Source: Hexactinellida sp. DTS-2022 (lineage: Eukaryota; Porifera; Hexactinellida). From it: 64,000 nucleotides of DNA. Where the stretch lies: assembly GCA_028753945.1 (NCBI GenBank), contig JAPNXP010000002.1, positions 14,825,624 to 14,889,623 of the forward strand. Direction: 5' to 3'. Both the position numbers and the translations under genes were made by a program. The notes under the pieces are model-generated. The model did no database searches and was not told the DNA's origin. It saw only the letters and a list, made by a program, of their open reading frames with translations. Shown one piece after another: positions 54,401 to 63,129 of the stretch. Position 1 is the first letter of the stretch, and each line of letters starts with the position of its first letter.

Positions 54401-54626
54401 TAGTCTTCACTTCCTCGACTGCATACTGCGTGGCGTCCTGAGCCAGCAGCGGGCAGTGCTTTGCGATGTGCAGCAACCGTTTTATCTTCATGAGCCCCGA
54501 GTAGCTCTGGGAAATAGCATCTAGGTCCAGAGAGGTGTTCTCTATGGAGAGCTGGTCCTGCTCATGGCGCTCTCTCGCCACTGGGTCCACGGGTATGCTG
54601 GGGCTGTGCGGTTTGAATACAGCCAT
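51480..54626 (-). CDS. GPS1/CSN1: COP9 signalosome subunit 1
   Basis: Six exons joined by eye: 54626-54378, 53990-53848, 53493-53209, 52873-52690, 52253-51989, 51736-51480. All are GT-AG with matching phases, giving 460 residues; human CSN1 has about 490. Conserved blocks are [20 protein letters not shown] near the N-terminus, [35 protein letters not shown], and the PCI winged-helix end ([20 protein letters not shown]). CSN1 is a scaffold PCI subunit of the COP9 signalosome, which removes NEDD8 from cullins. In exon 4 the acceptor CATTAG is chosen because the more upstream CAG gives an immediate stop. Introns 1 and 4 are largely MITE, and intron 3 is a simple repeat. Confidence 0.93.
51811..51912. 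mobile_element. short TIR repeat, 'ATATCGGCCAACACC' family, in CSN1 intron 5
   Basis: Left end CTTATATATCGGTCAACACC, right end AAGGTCTTGGTCGATATATTA. Confidence 0.6.
52286..52437. mobile_element. 'AGTTACTCCGCTTAAT' MITE in CSN1 intron 4
   Basis: Ends CAGTAGTCAGTTACTCCGCTT and (reverse) GAGTCAACTCCGCTTAATTC. A distinct pogo-like family, seen once in the window. Confidence 0.6.
52495..52682. mobile_element. 'GAACCTCGTTAGTACGAA' MITE in CSN1 intron 4
   Basis: Ends CAGTAGAGCCTAGTTAGTACG and (reverse) CAGTAGAACCTCGTTAGTACG. On the gene's strand the element begins only a few bases after the splice donor of exon 4. Same family as 53651 and 62660. Confidence 0.75.
52894..53190. repeat. (CAAA)n/(CAAG)n-type simple repeat in CSN1 intron 3
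   Basis: Nearly 300 bases of CAAACAAACAAGCAAAC with occasional ACCC and GTTAAC interruptions. It produces long false frames rich in Cys, Leu, Phe and Val on the minus strand. Confidence 0.95.
53651..53760. mobile_element. partial 'GAACCTCGTTAATACGAAC' MITE in CSN1 intron 2
   Basis: The left end CAGTAGAACCTCGTTAATACG and inner words CGGATAAGACGAAC are clear; the right end is missing. Confidence 0.55.
54035..54180. mobile_element. 'GAACTCGGTTATAACGAG' MITE in CSN1 intron 1
   Basis: Ends AGTAGAACTCGGTTATAACG and (reverse) CAGTAGAACTCGGTTATAAT, TA on both sides, 146 bases. Confidence 0.8.
54193..54353. mobile_element. pogo/Tigger-like MITE in CSN1 intron 1
   Basis: Ends CAGGAGACTCTCGTTATTACG and (reverse) CAGTAGACTCCCGCTAATACG. 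It lies 12 bases from the previous element, and together they make about 80 percent of the 387-base intron. Confidence 0.8.
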
Positions 54627-54806
54627 AGGACTAGCTACTAGCCTAACTAACTTATTAGTTAATTAAGTTTAATTAGCCGCTGGCGTGGGGTAAAGGTATA
54701 AATATAAATTACTTTCACTTTCAATTGAAAATCAATTAATTTTCAGTTTAGCCAGCAGAGATATTATTAATTACGAACTTATCATAACTTATATAATAAA
54801 TAGTAT

Positions 54807-54978
54807 AGTGAACTAAAGTTATAACGAAGTCGAATATAACGAAATAACCGCTTATAACGAAATGGAGATTTTACCCCAGAGTATAGGTAAATGCATTCTT
54901 AATTAATTATCCGCTTATAACGAATATCCGGATATAACGAAGGAATTTACAAGCACTTCGCTATAACGAGAGTTCAAT
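54807..54978. mobile_element. 'GTTATAACGAA' family MITE
   Basis: Left end AGTGAACTAAAGTTATAACG, right end (reverse) CATTGAACTCTCGTTATAGCG, with the inner TCCGCTTATAACGAATATCC block intact. Confidence 0.75.
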
Positions 54979-55210
54979 GTAGTAGTGCATTTGAAGAGTA
55001 AATATTCAAAAAATTAGACAAGTGCCAACCACAACTGTTCAAAGTAACCCAGTAAATTAATTTAGTTAATAAATACAAATAAATGAATAAATCAAGCGAA
55101 AGAGACACAATACCCGTTTTGCTTTTCGAATATAAACTCAATTCTGACACAAAGGATTATAAAATTGGTTTAGTCAACAGAATAACCGCTTATTTTATGG
55201 GCTTAGTTAT

Positions 55211-55331
55211 GCTTATGTATCAGTCAACACCTTTCCAATATAAAAACCCAGCTTCGCAAATGTGAATTATGAAGTAAAACCTTTCGCATGCCTAAAAATT
55301 ACTTTAGAAAGTGTTTTTGGACTGATGTAGA
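55211..55331. mobile_element. short TIR repeat, 'ATATCGGCCAACACC' family
   Basis: Left end GCTTATGTATCAGTCAACACC and inner AAAAACCCAGCTTCGCAAATG match the other copies; the right end is eroded to GTTTTTGGACTGATG. Confidence 0.5.
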
Positions 55332-55490
55332 AGTACGTAATTCCATATTTTCTAACACAAATAATACACTATCCATAATACGCTAATATTGGTCTCTCAT
55401 TCGTGACCAGTCTCATTGCACTCAATTCTGAATTGGAAATAAAAGAATGTTATTTTAACATAAAATGAATTTACCAAGAATAATTTCAAT

Positions 55491-55665
55491 GAGCATCCTT
55501 ATATGTAGACCGTCTAGAAATAGACGGTCTATAAAAGCCCATACAAATAAGCCAAAAATTTGTAGACCGTCTATAAATTCTGTAGACCACTTGCCCTGCT
55601 TTTTATGGGTAATACTAATGTATAGGGAATAAAACCTGGTCTATTTCTAGACGGTCTACATATAA
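55491..55665. repeat. dispersed 'TAGACCGTCTATAAA' repeat, copy 2
   Basis: GAGCATCCTTATATGTAGACC at the left and GGTCTATTTCTAGACGG at the right, with the same middle as 20760-20928. The better copy of the two. Confidence 0.65.
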
Positions 55666-55775
55666 GATATCTCAATTTCAATCGTACACAATAAAAACTA
55701 AAATTCACATCTAAACAGTAAAGAGAAAAATAAATCCGAATAAAATACAAACAAAAAGCAGCGAGCAAATCTACA

Positions 55776-56843
55776 TTATACTGCATGTAAGTTAAAACCG
55801 ATACAAGATGCCTCATCTTTAGTTATCCCGTATTCGAGAGGAAATGGATTTACTTCCATAGTAATAAGCAGTTCCCTGATGCGAATTATTTCACACTTAG
55901 CGAACCCATATTCCTTCAATAAGCCAAAATGATTCTTCGCTTCTTCATTAAATTGCATTTTTAATTTCTTTTCGTTTTCCTCTTCCTTCACTGCGGTATA
56001 AGCAGCGATCGAAGCTGTGATTATTCGCACTACTCGCCAGAGACGAAGGATAATCAGGAGCTCAAATAAAATAATAAGTTCATTTTCTTCAAGGAAGAAA
56101 TGTATAACATCAACAACGAACGAAATTATTACAATTATTGCGTCAAAAACTTCAAAACACTTTTTCAAAAGTCTGAAACCAAATGCGAAAAACTTTACAA
56201 GTATCTCTACTATGAATATGGAGAGAATGGTTATGGTCATTATACTGAGGATTCTGCTTACATTCGGGGTTGTCTGACTCTCCAACACACACTGGTGAGT
56301 TAGTCCAACAAACCCACATACCAAATGCTCAGTTTCGTTGTTACGCGCCTCTGTGGGTGTCTCTGTATAGTTACACATATCCTCACAGTCAGATTCCTTA
56401 CTACAAAATGCCAATTGCCGTGTCTCAATGGTCAGCTCGAGAATCACAATCAAAACGTCAATTATAACCAACAAAGATACTATTATATGGAAAGGAATAC
56501 TATGGAGTATCTTTTGCAACTTAAGACGAAAAAATCCGATGTAAATACAACATTTATTGTTATCAAATTGGTTTTTCATGATTGGACAATATTTCCACTC
56601 ATTTTTTAGTTTTTCAATTCGTTCGTCGTAAACCGGAAGATCGGCTTCAGATATAATTTGCTCTTTTTCACTAAATTTCCTAAATGAGGTGGATTTAAAG
56701 TTTTCAGCGGGTGAGAAGTCTGTAACTAGTTTATTAGAGTCAATGTCGGTACGTTTGTTAGGTCTGGCTGTTCTGAAAAAATCTATACGTTCATTGGAGA
56801 TTTCTTTAGTCCCCAAGTCTGGAACAAAGCTTTCGTTCAACAT
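55776..56843 (-). CDS. HVCN1: voltage-gated proton channel (Hv1/HVCN1 family)
   Basis: 355 residues, one exon. Four hydrophobic segments form a lone voltage-sensor domain. S1 (about 118-140) carries D129 in VIIDVLIV, the position of the selectivity-filter Asp. S2 is about 198-222, S3 about 232-250 (D234, D245), and S4 about 256-280 contains RLWRVVR with R267, R270 and R273. The RxWRxxR signature identifies proton channels. The Asn that usually follows two residues after the third Arg is Thr here (T276). The C-terminus (about 283-330) is a charged helix that could be the dimerising coiled coil. The S1-S2 loop is unusually long (about 55 residues), with five Cys and three glycosylation sequons. 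The channel extrudes protons across plasma or organelle membrane. Confidence 0.92.
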   Translation of the reverse strand: MLNESFVPDLGTKEISNERIDFFRTARPNKRTDIDSNKLVTDFSPAENFKSTSFRKFSEKEQIISEADLPVYDERIEKLKNEWKYCPIMKNQFDNNKCCIYIGFFRLKLQKILHSIPFHIIVSLLVIIDVLIVILELTIETRQLAFCSKESDCEDMCNYTETPTEARNNETEHLVCGFVGLTHQCVLESQTTPNVSRILSIMTITILSIFIVEILVKFFAFGFRLLKKCFEVFDAIIVIISFVVDVIHFFLEENELIILFELLIILRLWRVVRIITASIAAYTAVKEEENEKKLKMQFNEEAKNHFGLLKEYGFAKCEIIRIRELLITMEVNPFPLEYGITKDEASCIGFNLHAV

Positions 56844-57085
56844 AATTCAGCGTTTGAGGGAAATTTATTTTGAGAAAAGTAATATTTATGCCCCTAACTG
56901 AATGGGTATTCATATATAATTAATCCAGTATATATGAGGTTATTGTGCATAATATTGTAAGTTTAGAAGCTTATATTATTATAAGCCATAGTACCATTGT
57001 AAGAGAGAATCAATAGAATTAGAAATTGTGTAAAACAATGTGACTTTATGTGAGTCAAAGAAATAATTAATCGTACAGTTTAAAT

Positions 57086-57341
57086 CAGGGTTCCGCAAAC
57101 TTTCATTTATATCAGGCCACATAATTTTAACAAATTTTTCTTCAGGCCGCAAACAATATCGAGAAATTTTTCAAAATTTATAACAAAACTATTATGTTGT
57201 TGTATTACTAGAAGTTTAGAACTAAACTAATTTCTAAGCAAAAAATACATACAAATTACAAATTTCCATTGGGCTATCAGGCCACACATAAGGTTGTTTC
57301 AGGCCGCATGCGGCCTGAAAAACCTAGTTTCCGGAACCCTG
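57086..57341. mobile_element. hAT-type non-autonomous element with intact target duplication
   Basis: Ends CAGGGTTCCGCAAACTTTC and (reverse) CAGGGTTCCGGAAACTAGG. Flanked by the 8-base direct repeat GTTTAAAT (57078-57085 and 57342-57349). The repeated word TCAGGCCGCA or TCAGGCCACA appears four times inside. No transposase. Confidence 0.9.
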
Positions 57342-57550
57342 GTTTAAATGGTGTTCGTATTTTAATTAATGAGGTTATACGTACTGTAATTAGTTATATT
57401 ATTAACCTGAATTTCGTATAAAAACTCGATTGTCGTGTGTGATTATTAGTCGGGTTGTATAAAGAGATTTGGGTATAGAAATCGATTTATCTTTGAGAAT
57501 AAATGTTGAAGTAAACTCAAAATGAACCTAGAGGATAGCTTCCAAGAATA

Positions 57551-57684
57551 AATCTAAAATCACAGCTGTGCCGATTGCATACTGATTTGGAGGCACTATT
57601 TGGTAGTTCAATGACTAAAGTACTAATAGTGCCTCCATCAGAATATGCTGTCTGGCAGTGTCTGCACAGCTTTAATTTTAGATT
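57551..57684. repeat. long imperfect foldback, pre-miRNA-like or MITE
   Basis: Outer arms AATCTAAAAT / ATTTTAGATT, then imperfect CACAGCT... arms, then a perfect 12-base inner stem GGAGGCACTATT (57589-57600) / AATAGTGCCTCC (57625-57636) around a 24-base loop. The whole span can fold into one hairpin. Confidence 0.6.
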
Positions 57685-58097
57685 TTTTCTCCCCTAGGGT
57701 GGAATTAAAATAAATGTAACGACCCCCTTTGGTATCGTCAGCTTCGGGATGGACCACTTAACCGCTACGCATTTAGATATGTTCGCTAAAATATACAGTA
57801 TGTACCTATTATTTATTTTTCAACTTCTCATAAATGCGAAACTCGAAATCACCATATAACTTGTTTACTTATAATTACATTTATGATTAATTGATACGAA
57901 ATTCTGGTTATTACCAGATTGATCAGGTGCTCGTTATAGATTTCCTTAGAAGAGCAATTTGGTTTATTCTAAGTAAGTTGGAACATAATCTCGCGCGGGT
58001 ACTTCGTATATTTAAATAATTAATAGCAATATTTCCGAATAAACATATTGTATGCCAGCCTCCGCAATACTCCCTGATTGTTACAATAACTCTAGCA

Positions 58098-60722
58098 ATG
58101 AAATTAGCTTTGTTCCTCATTGGAGCAATGCTCCTAACCTCCTGCATACCTGTGTTGCCAGGGGAGATTATAAACGAAGCAGAACAGCATAGCGAGGATA
58201 ATTCCCCGCAAGTTTCTAAGCAACCGCTCTCTGGTGAGGCTCCTGAAGGGCAAACAGATATACCGAAACATTCCGAAGAGAAAGTAGAATTGGGGGTCCA
58301 AACAGAAGATAAATCGGAAGAATTACAAGAAGATAAACCGGAAGAATTACCGGTCCAAACAGAAGAAAAACCGGAAGAAAAACCGGATGAATTACCGGTC
58401 CAACAAGAAGATAAACCGGATGAAAAACCGGATGAATTACCGGTCCAACAAGAAGATAAACCGGATGAATTACCGGTCCAACAAGAAGATAAACCGGATG
58501 AATTACAAGAAGATAAACCTGAAGTATTACCGGTCCAAACTGAAGAAAAACCGGATGAATTACCGGTCCAACAAGAAGATAAACCGGATGAATTACCGGT
58601 CCAACAAGAAGATAAACCGGATGAATTACAAGAAGATAAACCTGAAGTATTACCGGTCCAAACTGAAGATAAACCGGAGGAAAAACCGGATGAATTACCG
58701 GTCCAAACTGAAGAAAAATCGGTAGATAAGCCGGAAGAATTACCGGTCCAGACAGAAGAGAAACCGGAGGAATTACAAGAAGATAAACCTGAAGTATTAC
58801 CGGTCCAAACTGAAGAAAAACCGGAAGAATTACCGAGCCAAACAGAAGATAAACCGGAGGAAAAACCGGATGAATTACCGGTCCAAACAGAAGATAAATC
58901 GGAGGAAAAACCGGATGAATTACCGGTCCAAACTGAAGAAAAATCGGAAGATAAGCCGGAAGAATTATCGGTCCAGACAAAAGAGAAACCGGAGGAATTA
59001 CAAGAAGATAAACCTGAAGTATTACCGGTCCAAACTGAAGAAAAATCGGAAGATAAACCGGAAGAATTACCGAGCCAAACAGAAGATAAACCGGAGGAAA
59101 AACCGGATGAATTACCGGTCCAACAAGAAGAAAAACTGGATGAATTACAAGAAGATAAACCTGAAGAATTACCGGTCCAAACTGAAGAAAAATCGGAGGA
59201 AAAACCGGATGAATTACCGGTCCAACAAGAAGAAAAACTGGATGAATTACCGGTCCAACAAGAAGATAAACCGGATGAATTACAAGAAGATAAACCTGAA
59301 GAATTACCGGTCCAGACAGAAGATAAACCGGAAGATAAACCGGATGAATTACCGGTCCAAGAAGAAGATAAACCGGAAGAATTACCGGTCCAAACAGAAG
59401 AGAAACCGGAAGAATTATCGGTTCAACCAGAAGAATTTACAACTTCTGAGCAAATATTTTTCCATGAACACGAACATGAACATACTAATGAACATGAACA
59501 TACAAATGGGCACGAACATGAACATACAAATGGACATACAAATGGACACGATCATGAACATCACAAACACGAGTCAGTCTACATATCAAGTTTTTTGGAT
59601 CAAATCAGTCATTTCTTGAATATTGAGGCGAATGGCAAGCTAGAGTTTGAGACCAGCATGAAGTATGCATTCGCTGCCACCGCTATAATAAGCTTACTGC
59701 CTGTTATGGTCCTGCTTCCTATCCCCATAAGCTCCCCGGACGATTCCACTAGCGTGCAGGCGCTACTGAGTTTCGCGGCAGGCGGGCTACTCGGCGACGC
59801 GTTCTTGCATTTGATCCCACACGCCGTATCTCCACACACACATGGGGAACATGAACATACGCATAAGGAGCACTCACATGATAACGGGATTATTATCGGC
59901 TGCTTTATCCTGAGTGGAGTTGTGATGTTCTTTCTGATCGAAAAAGCGATCATTGATTTCAGCGGGCATTCTCATGCAAAGAAAGGTAAACCCGAAACAG
60001 CTAAGAATGTATCGTCAGCGAAAGAAAAGGGGAAAAAATCAAAATCAAAAGAAGAGTTACACTCCCCTCTCTCACCAGGCAAAAAGTCTGATATTTCCGC
60101 TAAAAAGGATAAATATGATTCTACCAAGAACACACCACCTCAAGACAAGAAGAAGAAGAATCAACTTAAGGAGGATCCGAACTCTTCGGCTAAGAACATT
60201 GATATTTCTGCTGCTTACAAGACAAACAAGCCGCTTGGAAAAGAAGGAGAGTCCGCAGCTCCTAAAAAGGAGGGGATTAAAATCGCGGCTTTTCTCAATC
60301 TGATAGCCGACTTTACGCATAACTTTACAGACGGGCTAGCTATTGGCGCATCTTTCCTAATTAGCTTTAACGTGGGTCTTGTGACCGCATTGACTATATT
60401 GCTGCACGAAATCCCGCATGAGATTGGAGATTTCGCAATCCTAATTCGCTCAGGTTTTTCTAAGTTCTCAGCAATGGGAATTCAGTTGGTGACCGCAGTG
60501 GGCGCGTTTCTAGGCACGCTATGCGGCCTGTACGCTGAACAGCTGTTCCAGTCGGCCACGAGCTACATACTGGCGTTCACAGCTGGGGGGTTCATATACA
60601 TCGGGTGTGTTTCTATTCTCCCCGAAATGTTGACCTCTCGTTCTAAGCTGAGGTCACTTTTGGAGATATTCTCATTCGGGGTAGGGATAGCTCTCATGGT
60701 AGCAGTGGGCATGCTGGAGTAG
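58098..60722 (+). CDS. SLC39A7: ZIP-family zinc transporter (SLC39A7/KE4-like) with long acidic repeat domain
   Basis: 874 residues, one exon. Signal peptide at 1-22. Residues about 66-448 are tandem units such as KPEELPVQTEE and KPDELPVQQED. A His-rich segment (about 455-493, HEHEHEHTNEHEHTNGHEHE) follows. The transport core starts near 520. TM4 has HNFTDGLAIG (H741, N742, D745), and TM5 has HEIPHE (H770, H774, E775), the LIV-1 subfamily metal-binding motif. HEIPHEIGDFAILIRSG and the ending GFIYIGCVSILPEML identify the KE4/ZIP7 branch, which releases zinc from the ER and Golgi into cytosol. Another His-rich loop (about 576-590) and a Lys-rich cytosolic loop (about 628-720) are present. The repeat domain is far longer than any N-terminal part I know in ZIP7. 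Confidence 0.93.
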   Translation: MKLALFLIGAMLLTSCIPVLPGEIINEAEQHSEDNSPQVSKQPLSGEAPEGQTDIPKHSEEKVELGVQTEDKSEELQEDKPEELPVQTEEKPEEKPDELPVQQEDKPDEKPDELPVQQEDKPDELPVQQEDKPDELQEDKPEVLPVQTEEKPDELPVQQEDKPDELPVQQEDKPDELQEDKPEVLPVQTEDKPEEKPDELPVQTEEKSVDKPEELPVQTEEKPEELQEDKPEVLPVQTEEKPEELPSQTEDKPEEKPDELPVQTEDKSEEKPDELPVQTEEKSEDKPEELSVQTKEKPEELQEDKPEVLPVQTEEKSEDKPEELPSQTEDKPEEKPDELPVQQEEKLDELQEDKPEELPVQTEEKSEEKPDELPVQQEEKLDELPVQQEDKPDELQEDKPEELPVQTEDKPEDKPDELPVQEEDKPEELPVQTEEKPEELSVQPEEFTTSEQIFFHEHEHEHTNEHEHTNGHEHEHTNGHTNGHDHEHHKHESVYISSFLDQISHFLNIEANGKLEFETSMKYAFAATAIISLLPVMVLLPIPISSPDDSTSVQALLSFAAGGLLGDAFLHLIPHAVSPHTHGEHEHTHKEHSHDNGIIIGCFILSGVVMFFLIEKAIIDFSGHSHAKKGKPETAKNVSSAKEKGKKSKSKEELHSPLSPGKKSDISAKKDKYDSTKNTPPQDKKKKNQLKEDPNSSAKNIDISAAYKTNKPLGKEGESAAPKKEGIKIAAFLNLIADFTHNFTDGLAIGASFLISFNVGLVTALTILLHEIPHEIGDFAILIRSGFSKFSAMGIQLVTAVGAFLGTLCGLYAEQLFQSATSYILAFTAGGFIYIGCVSILPEMLTSRSKLRSLLEIFSFGVGIALMVAVGMLE
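58294..59440 (+). repeat. coding minisatellite in the ZIP gene
   Basis: About 1.15 kb of in-frame units of 30-48 bases (GATAAACCGGATGAATTACC, GGTCCAAACAGAAGAA) arranged in higher-order blocks. All changes keep frame, and other frames are also open, which yields false frames on both strands. Confidence 0.9.
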
Positions 60723-61359
60723 TAAGCTAGTTTCTAGCTCGTATTTTGTTATGGTTTTAGTTTAGTGTGTATTTAATTGCTTTTCTCTACATAATTAATT
60801 AACAAAGATTATCTAAGTTTGCCTACATTCAACAATTGTAGACTGATAATGCCATGACCCAATGACAGAATTTATATATTATTACGTGAACTCCCGTTAT
60901 AATGAAGTCGGATATAACGAATTGGAAAAATTTCCCCCGAGCACTAAATGCATTAACTACTTATAACGAATGAATCCCAAGCACTTCGTTATAACGAGAG
61001 TTGACTGTACATTTATTGATAGATTTAATTGGATTCTCCCTATATCACTGAATGAGATATTCTGCTTCGAGACTACTGGTAATTATGTCGACTGTATTTT
61101 CTGCTGTTATTGTTTATTCTGTGCACAAAATGCAGATTGAAGAGAGGAAACGCATGAGAACAACAGTAGACACTACAAACTTGTCTGATACTAAATAGGA
61201 TGTTAGTCACACATTATATGTATTAGATTTGTATTAATAAATAACATCGAAAAATTTCCAAAATGGCCATATTTTTTTGAAAAAAAAAATCGACTAAACT
61301 CGAAATGAATTCACAAGAGTTGAGAGTGGTCACAATGGTTATATAATTTAGAATTACTT
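60723..61359. other. intergenic with one MITE
   Basis: No coding signal apart from the MITE at about 60895. Confidence 0.5.
60895..61007. mobile_element. 'GTTATAACGAA' family MITE, short copy
   Basis: Left end CGTGAACTCCCGTTATAATG, right end (reverse) CAGTCAACTCTCGTTATAACG; part of the middle is deleted. Confidence 0.7.
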
Positions 61360-62863
61360 ATGGCAGCTGAGACAGATCCCATAACCACAGCGCAGGTTCG
61401 GGCTCTCTTCCCCTCCCTGTCGGGCGTGGGTCCTGTCGGTAGCAAGACAGGCTGGTCTCTCTTTAACAACGCGGCCTGCTCACAGACCCCTGGCACCGTT
61501 ATGGACAGACAGAGAGAGTACTCCACTTTATATAACGTTAATCCTGGTGAGTCTTCTCCCCTGTCCCAGCTATCAGCTGATAAGTTGGATACAGCTCGTG
61601 ACGTAATTAGAGTATGGTTGAATACAGGCGACGGAGTTGTATTGCTGGGTCAGTCCTGCACACTTCTGCTGAGACTGCTATCCATTGCCTACGGACAGAT
61701 TCTGTCCCCAGGCGACGAGATTATAATCTCCCTCTCGAACCACGAGTGCCACGTGTCACCCTGGCTGGACCTGCGGAAGCTAGGCGTCGTGTGTCGCTTC
61801 TGGAAATTCCGCGAGGATGGTTACAGCTGTGTGGGGGATCTGCTGCCGCTAGTTAACGCGCGCACTCGGATACTCGCGTTTTCTCACACCTCTAACCTTC
61901 TGGGGGAGGTGAATAACTGCAGGGAGATAATAAGCGCAGTGCGCGCAGTGAACAGCTGTATCGTGTCTGTGGTGGACGGGGCGCAGTTCGTTCCGCACAA
62001 GTGTCCGGACGTTAGAGACATGGATTGCGAGTTCTACTTTTTCGCGAGCTACAAGGCCTGCGGCCCCGGATTCGGGGTTCTCTACGGAAAGAGGGATAAT
62101 TTCGCGAGTATTCCCGGGTTTGGGAACCACTACCAGGACAAGAATGACTTCTATAAACAGTTTGAGTTGGGTCGGAGTTTCCAGGCTGAAGGGGAGTTCG
62201 GGTTTCTAGGCACAGCTGACTATTTCAATGCACTCACTCGCCAGCCTCTCTCCACTGTGTGTACCAGGGATACCGTAGTTAGAGCGTACCAAGTCATGGA
62301 GAGGTTGGAACAGATTATATTATCGAAGCTAATAGCGTTTCTGCTTAGTAAGCAATGCTGGCGATTATTCGGACCTAAGACAAGCGATATAAGCCGGAGA
62401 GTAGGAATCGTATCTTTCCAACACTCGTCTTTATCTCCGCTCAGAATAGAGCAGATATGCTCTCTACATAATCTGTACGTGAGACAGGGGAACCTGAAGG
62501 CATACCGCACTTGCGAACAGCTGGGAATAGGGCTGGGAGAGGGCGTGGTTAGAGTCTCAATGCTACACTACAATAGTGTGGAGGAGGTTGATAAGCTTAT
62601 AGGCATACTGGATAGAGTAGAGGTGAGTATGTATTGTTATTCTCTATGCGATTGTAATGCAGTAGAACCTCGTTAGTACGAACACAAGGGGGGCCATCAA
62701 AATGCGTTTGCATTTATCCGGAATTATTATTTACCGGTGTCATTTGTATTGAAAATGCTTTGAAGGGACTGAAATAGTGTTCGTATTAACCGTGTTCGTA
62801 TTAACGAGGTTATACTGTTTCGATATTATTATATTCTTTTAGGAGTTTGGTGCAACTGACTAG
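61360..62863 (+). CDS. class V aminotransferase / cysteine desulfurase-like enzyme
   Basis: Two exons, 61360-62622 and 62843-62863, the second adding only EFGATD, 427 residues. It has the fold-type I PLP layout of class V enzymes. SNHECHVSPWLDLRKLG at 126-142 matches the region that reads NHDAN..PW in the bacterial cysteine-desulfurase-like group. SHTSNLLGEV at 175-184 is the phosphate and substrate region, D206 (VVDGAQ) binds the cofactor ring nitrogen, and K232 (SYKACGPGFGVLYG) is the Schiff-base Lys. No MOSC domain follows, so this is not a molybdenum-cofactor sulfurase. It resembles most the bacterial-type desulfurase-like proteins (TIGR01976 group), whose substrate is not firmly known. 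Probably a cytosolic enzyme, since no targeting peptide is evident. All catalytic residues are present. Confidence 0.82.
62660..62816. mobile_element. 'GAACCTCGTTAGTACGAA' MITE forming most of an intron
   Basis: Ends CAGTAGAACCTCGTTAGTACG and (reverse) CAGTATAACCTCGTTAATACG, 157 bases of the 220-base intron 62623-62842. Confidence 0.8.
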
Positions 62864-62949
62864 GGCAACTGAAACATACACTTTATTTTTTTATAAACTA
62901 ACTTATTCAATTGAAGACAACAGATATACTTATAGTGATTATACTAATA

Positions 62950-63090
62950 CAGTCAGGTTCTTTTATTATGAACATTCAAGCGACTAATTCTTTTGTTCAT
63001 AATAGAACAATATGTGATAAGCGAACTAAACTTAATACAAAGTTGTTAAATTGAGTTGAGACCCTAGTGCATAACAGACTAATGTACCTA
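62950..63090. mobile_element. 'TTATTATGAAC' family MITE upstream of PRPF4
   Basis: The left end CAGTCAGGTTCTTTTATTATG and inner AATTGAGTTGAGACCCTAG match the copy at 41226. It ends about 40 bases before the PRPF4 start codon. Confidence 0.55.
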
Positions 63091-63129
63091 TTAGCAGCCT
63101 GACTATCCAATTGGTCGCTAGAGTGTAGC

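Larger units (their letters stand above)
54627..55775. other. intergenic, mostly repeats
   Basis: Between CSN1 and the proton channel. Holds a MITE at 54807-54978, a short TIR repeat at 55211-55331 and the dispersed repeat at 55491-55665. No coding signal. Confidence 0.6.
56844..58097. other. intergenic between divergent genes
   Basis: Shared upstream region of the proton channel and the zinc transporter. Contains a hAT-like element (57086-57341) and a long foldback (57551-57684). No coding signal. Confidence 0.6.

Noticed and set aside
58216..58980. 254-codon hydrophobic frame antisense to the ZIP repeat, and other open frames on the plus strand
   Set aside because: By-product of the tandem repeat; no start context or domain, and the ZIP frame clearly encodes the protein.
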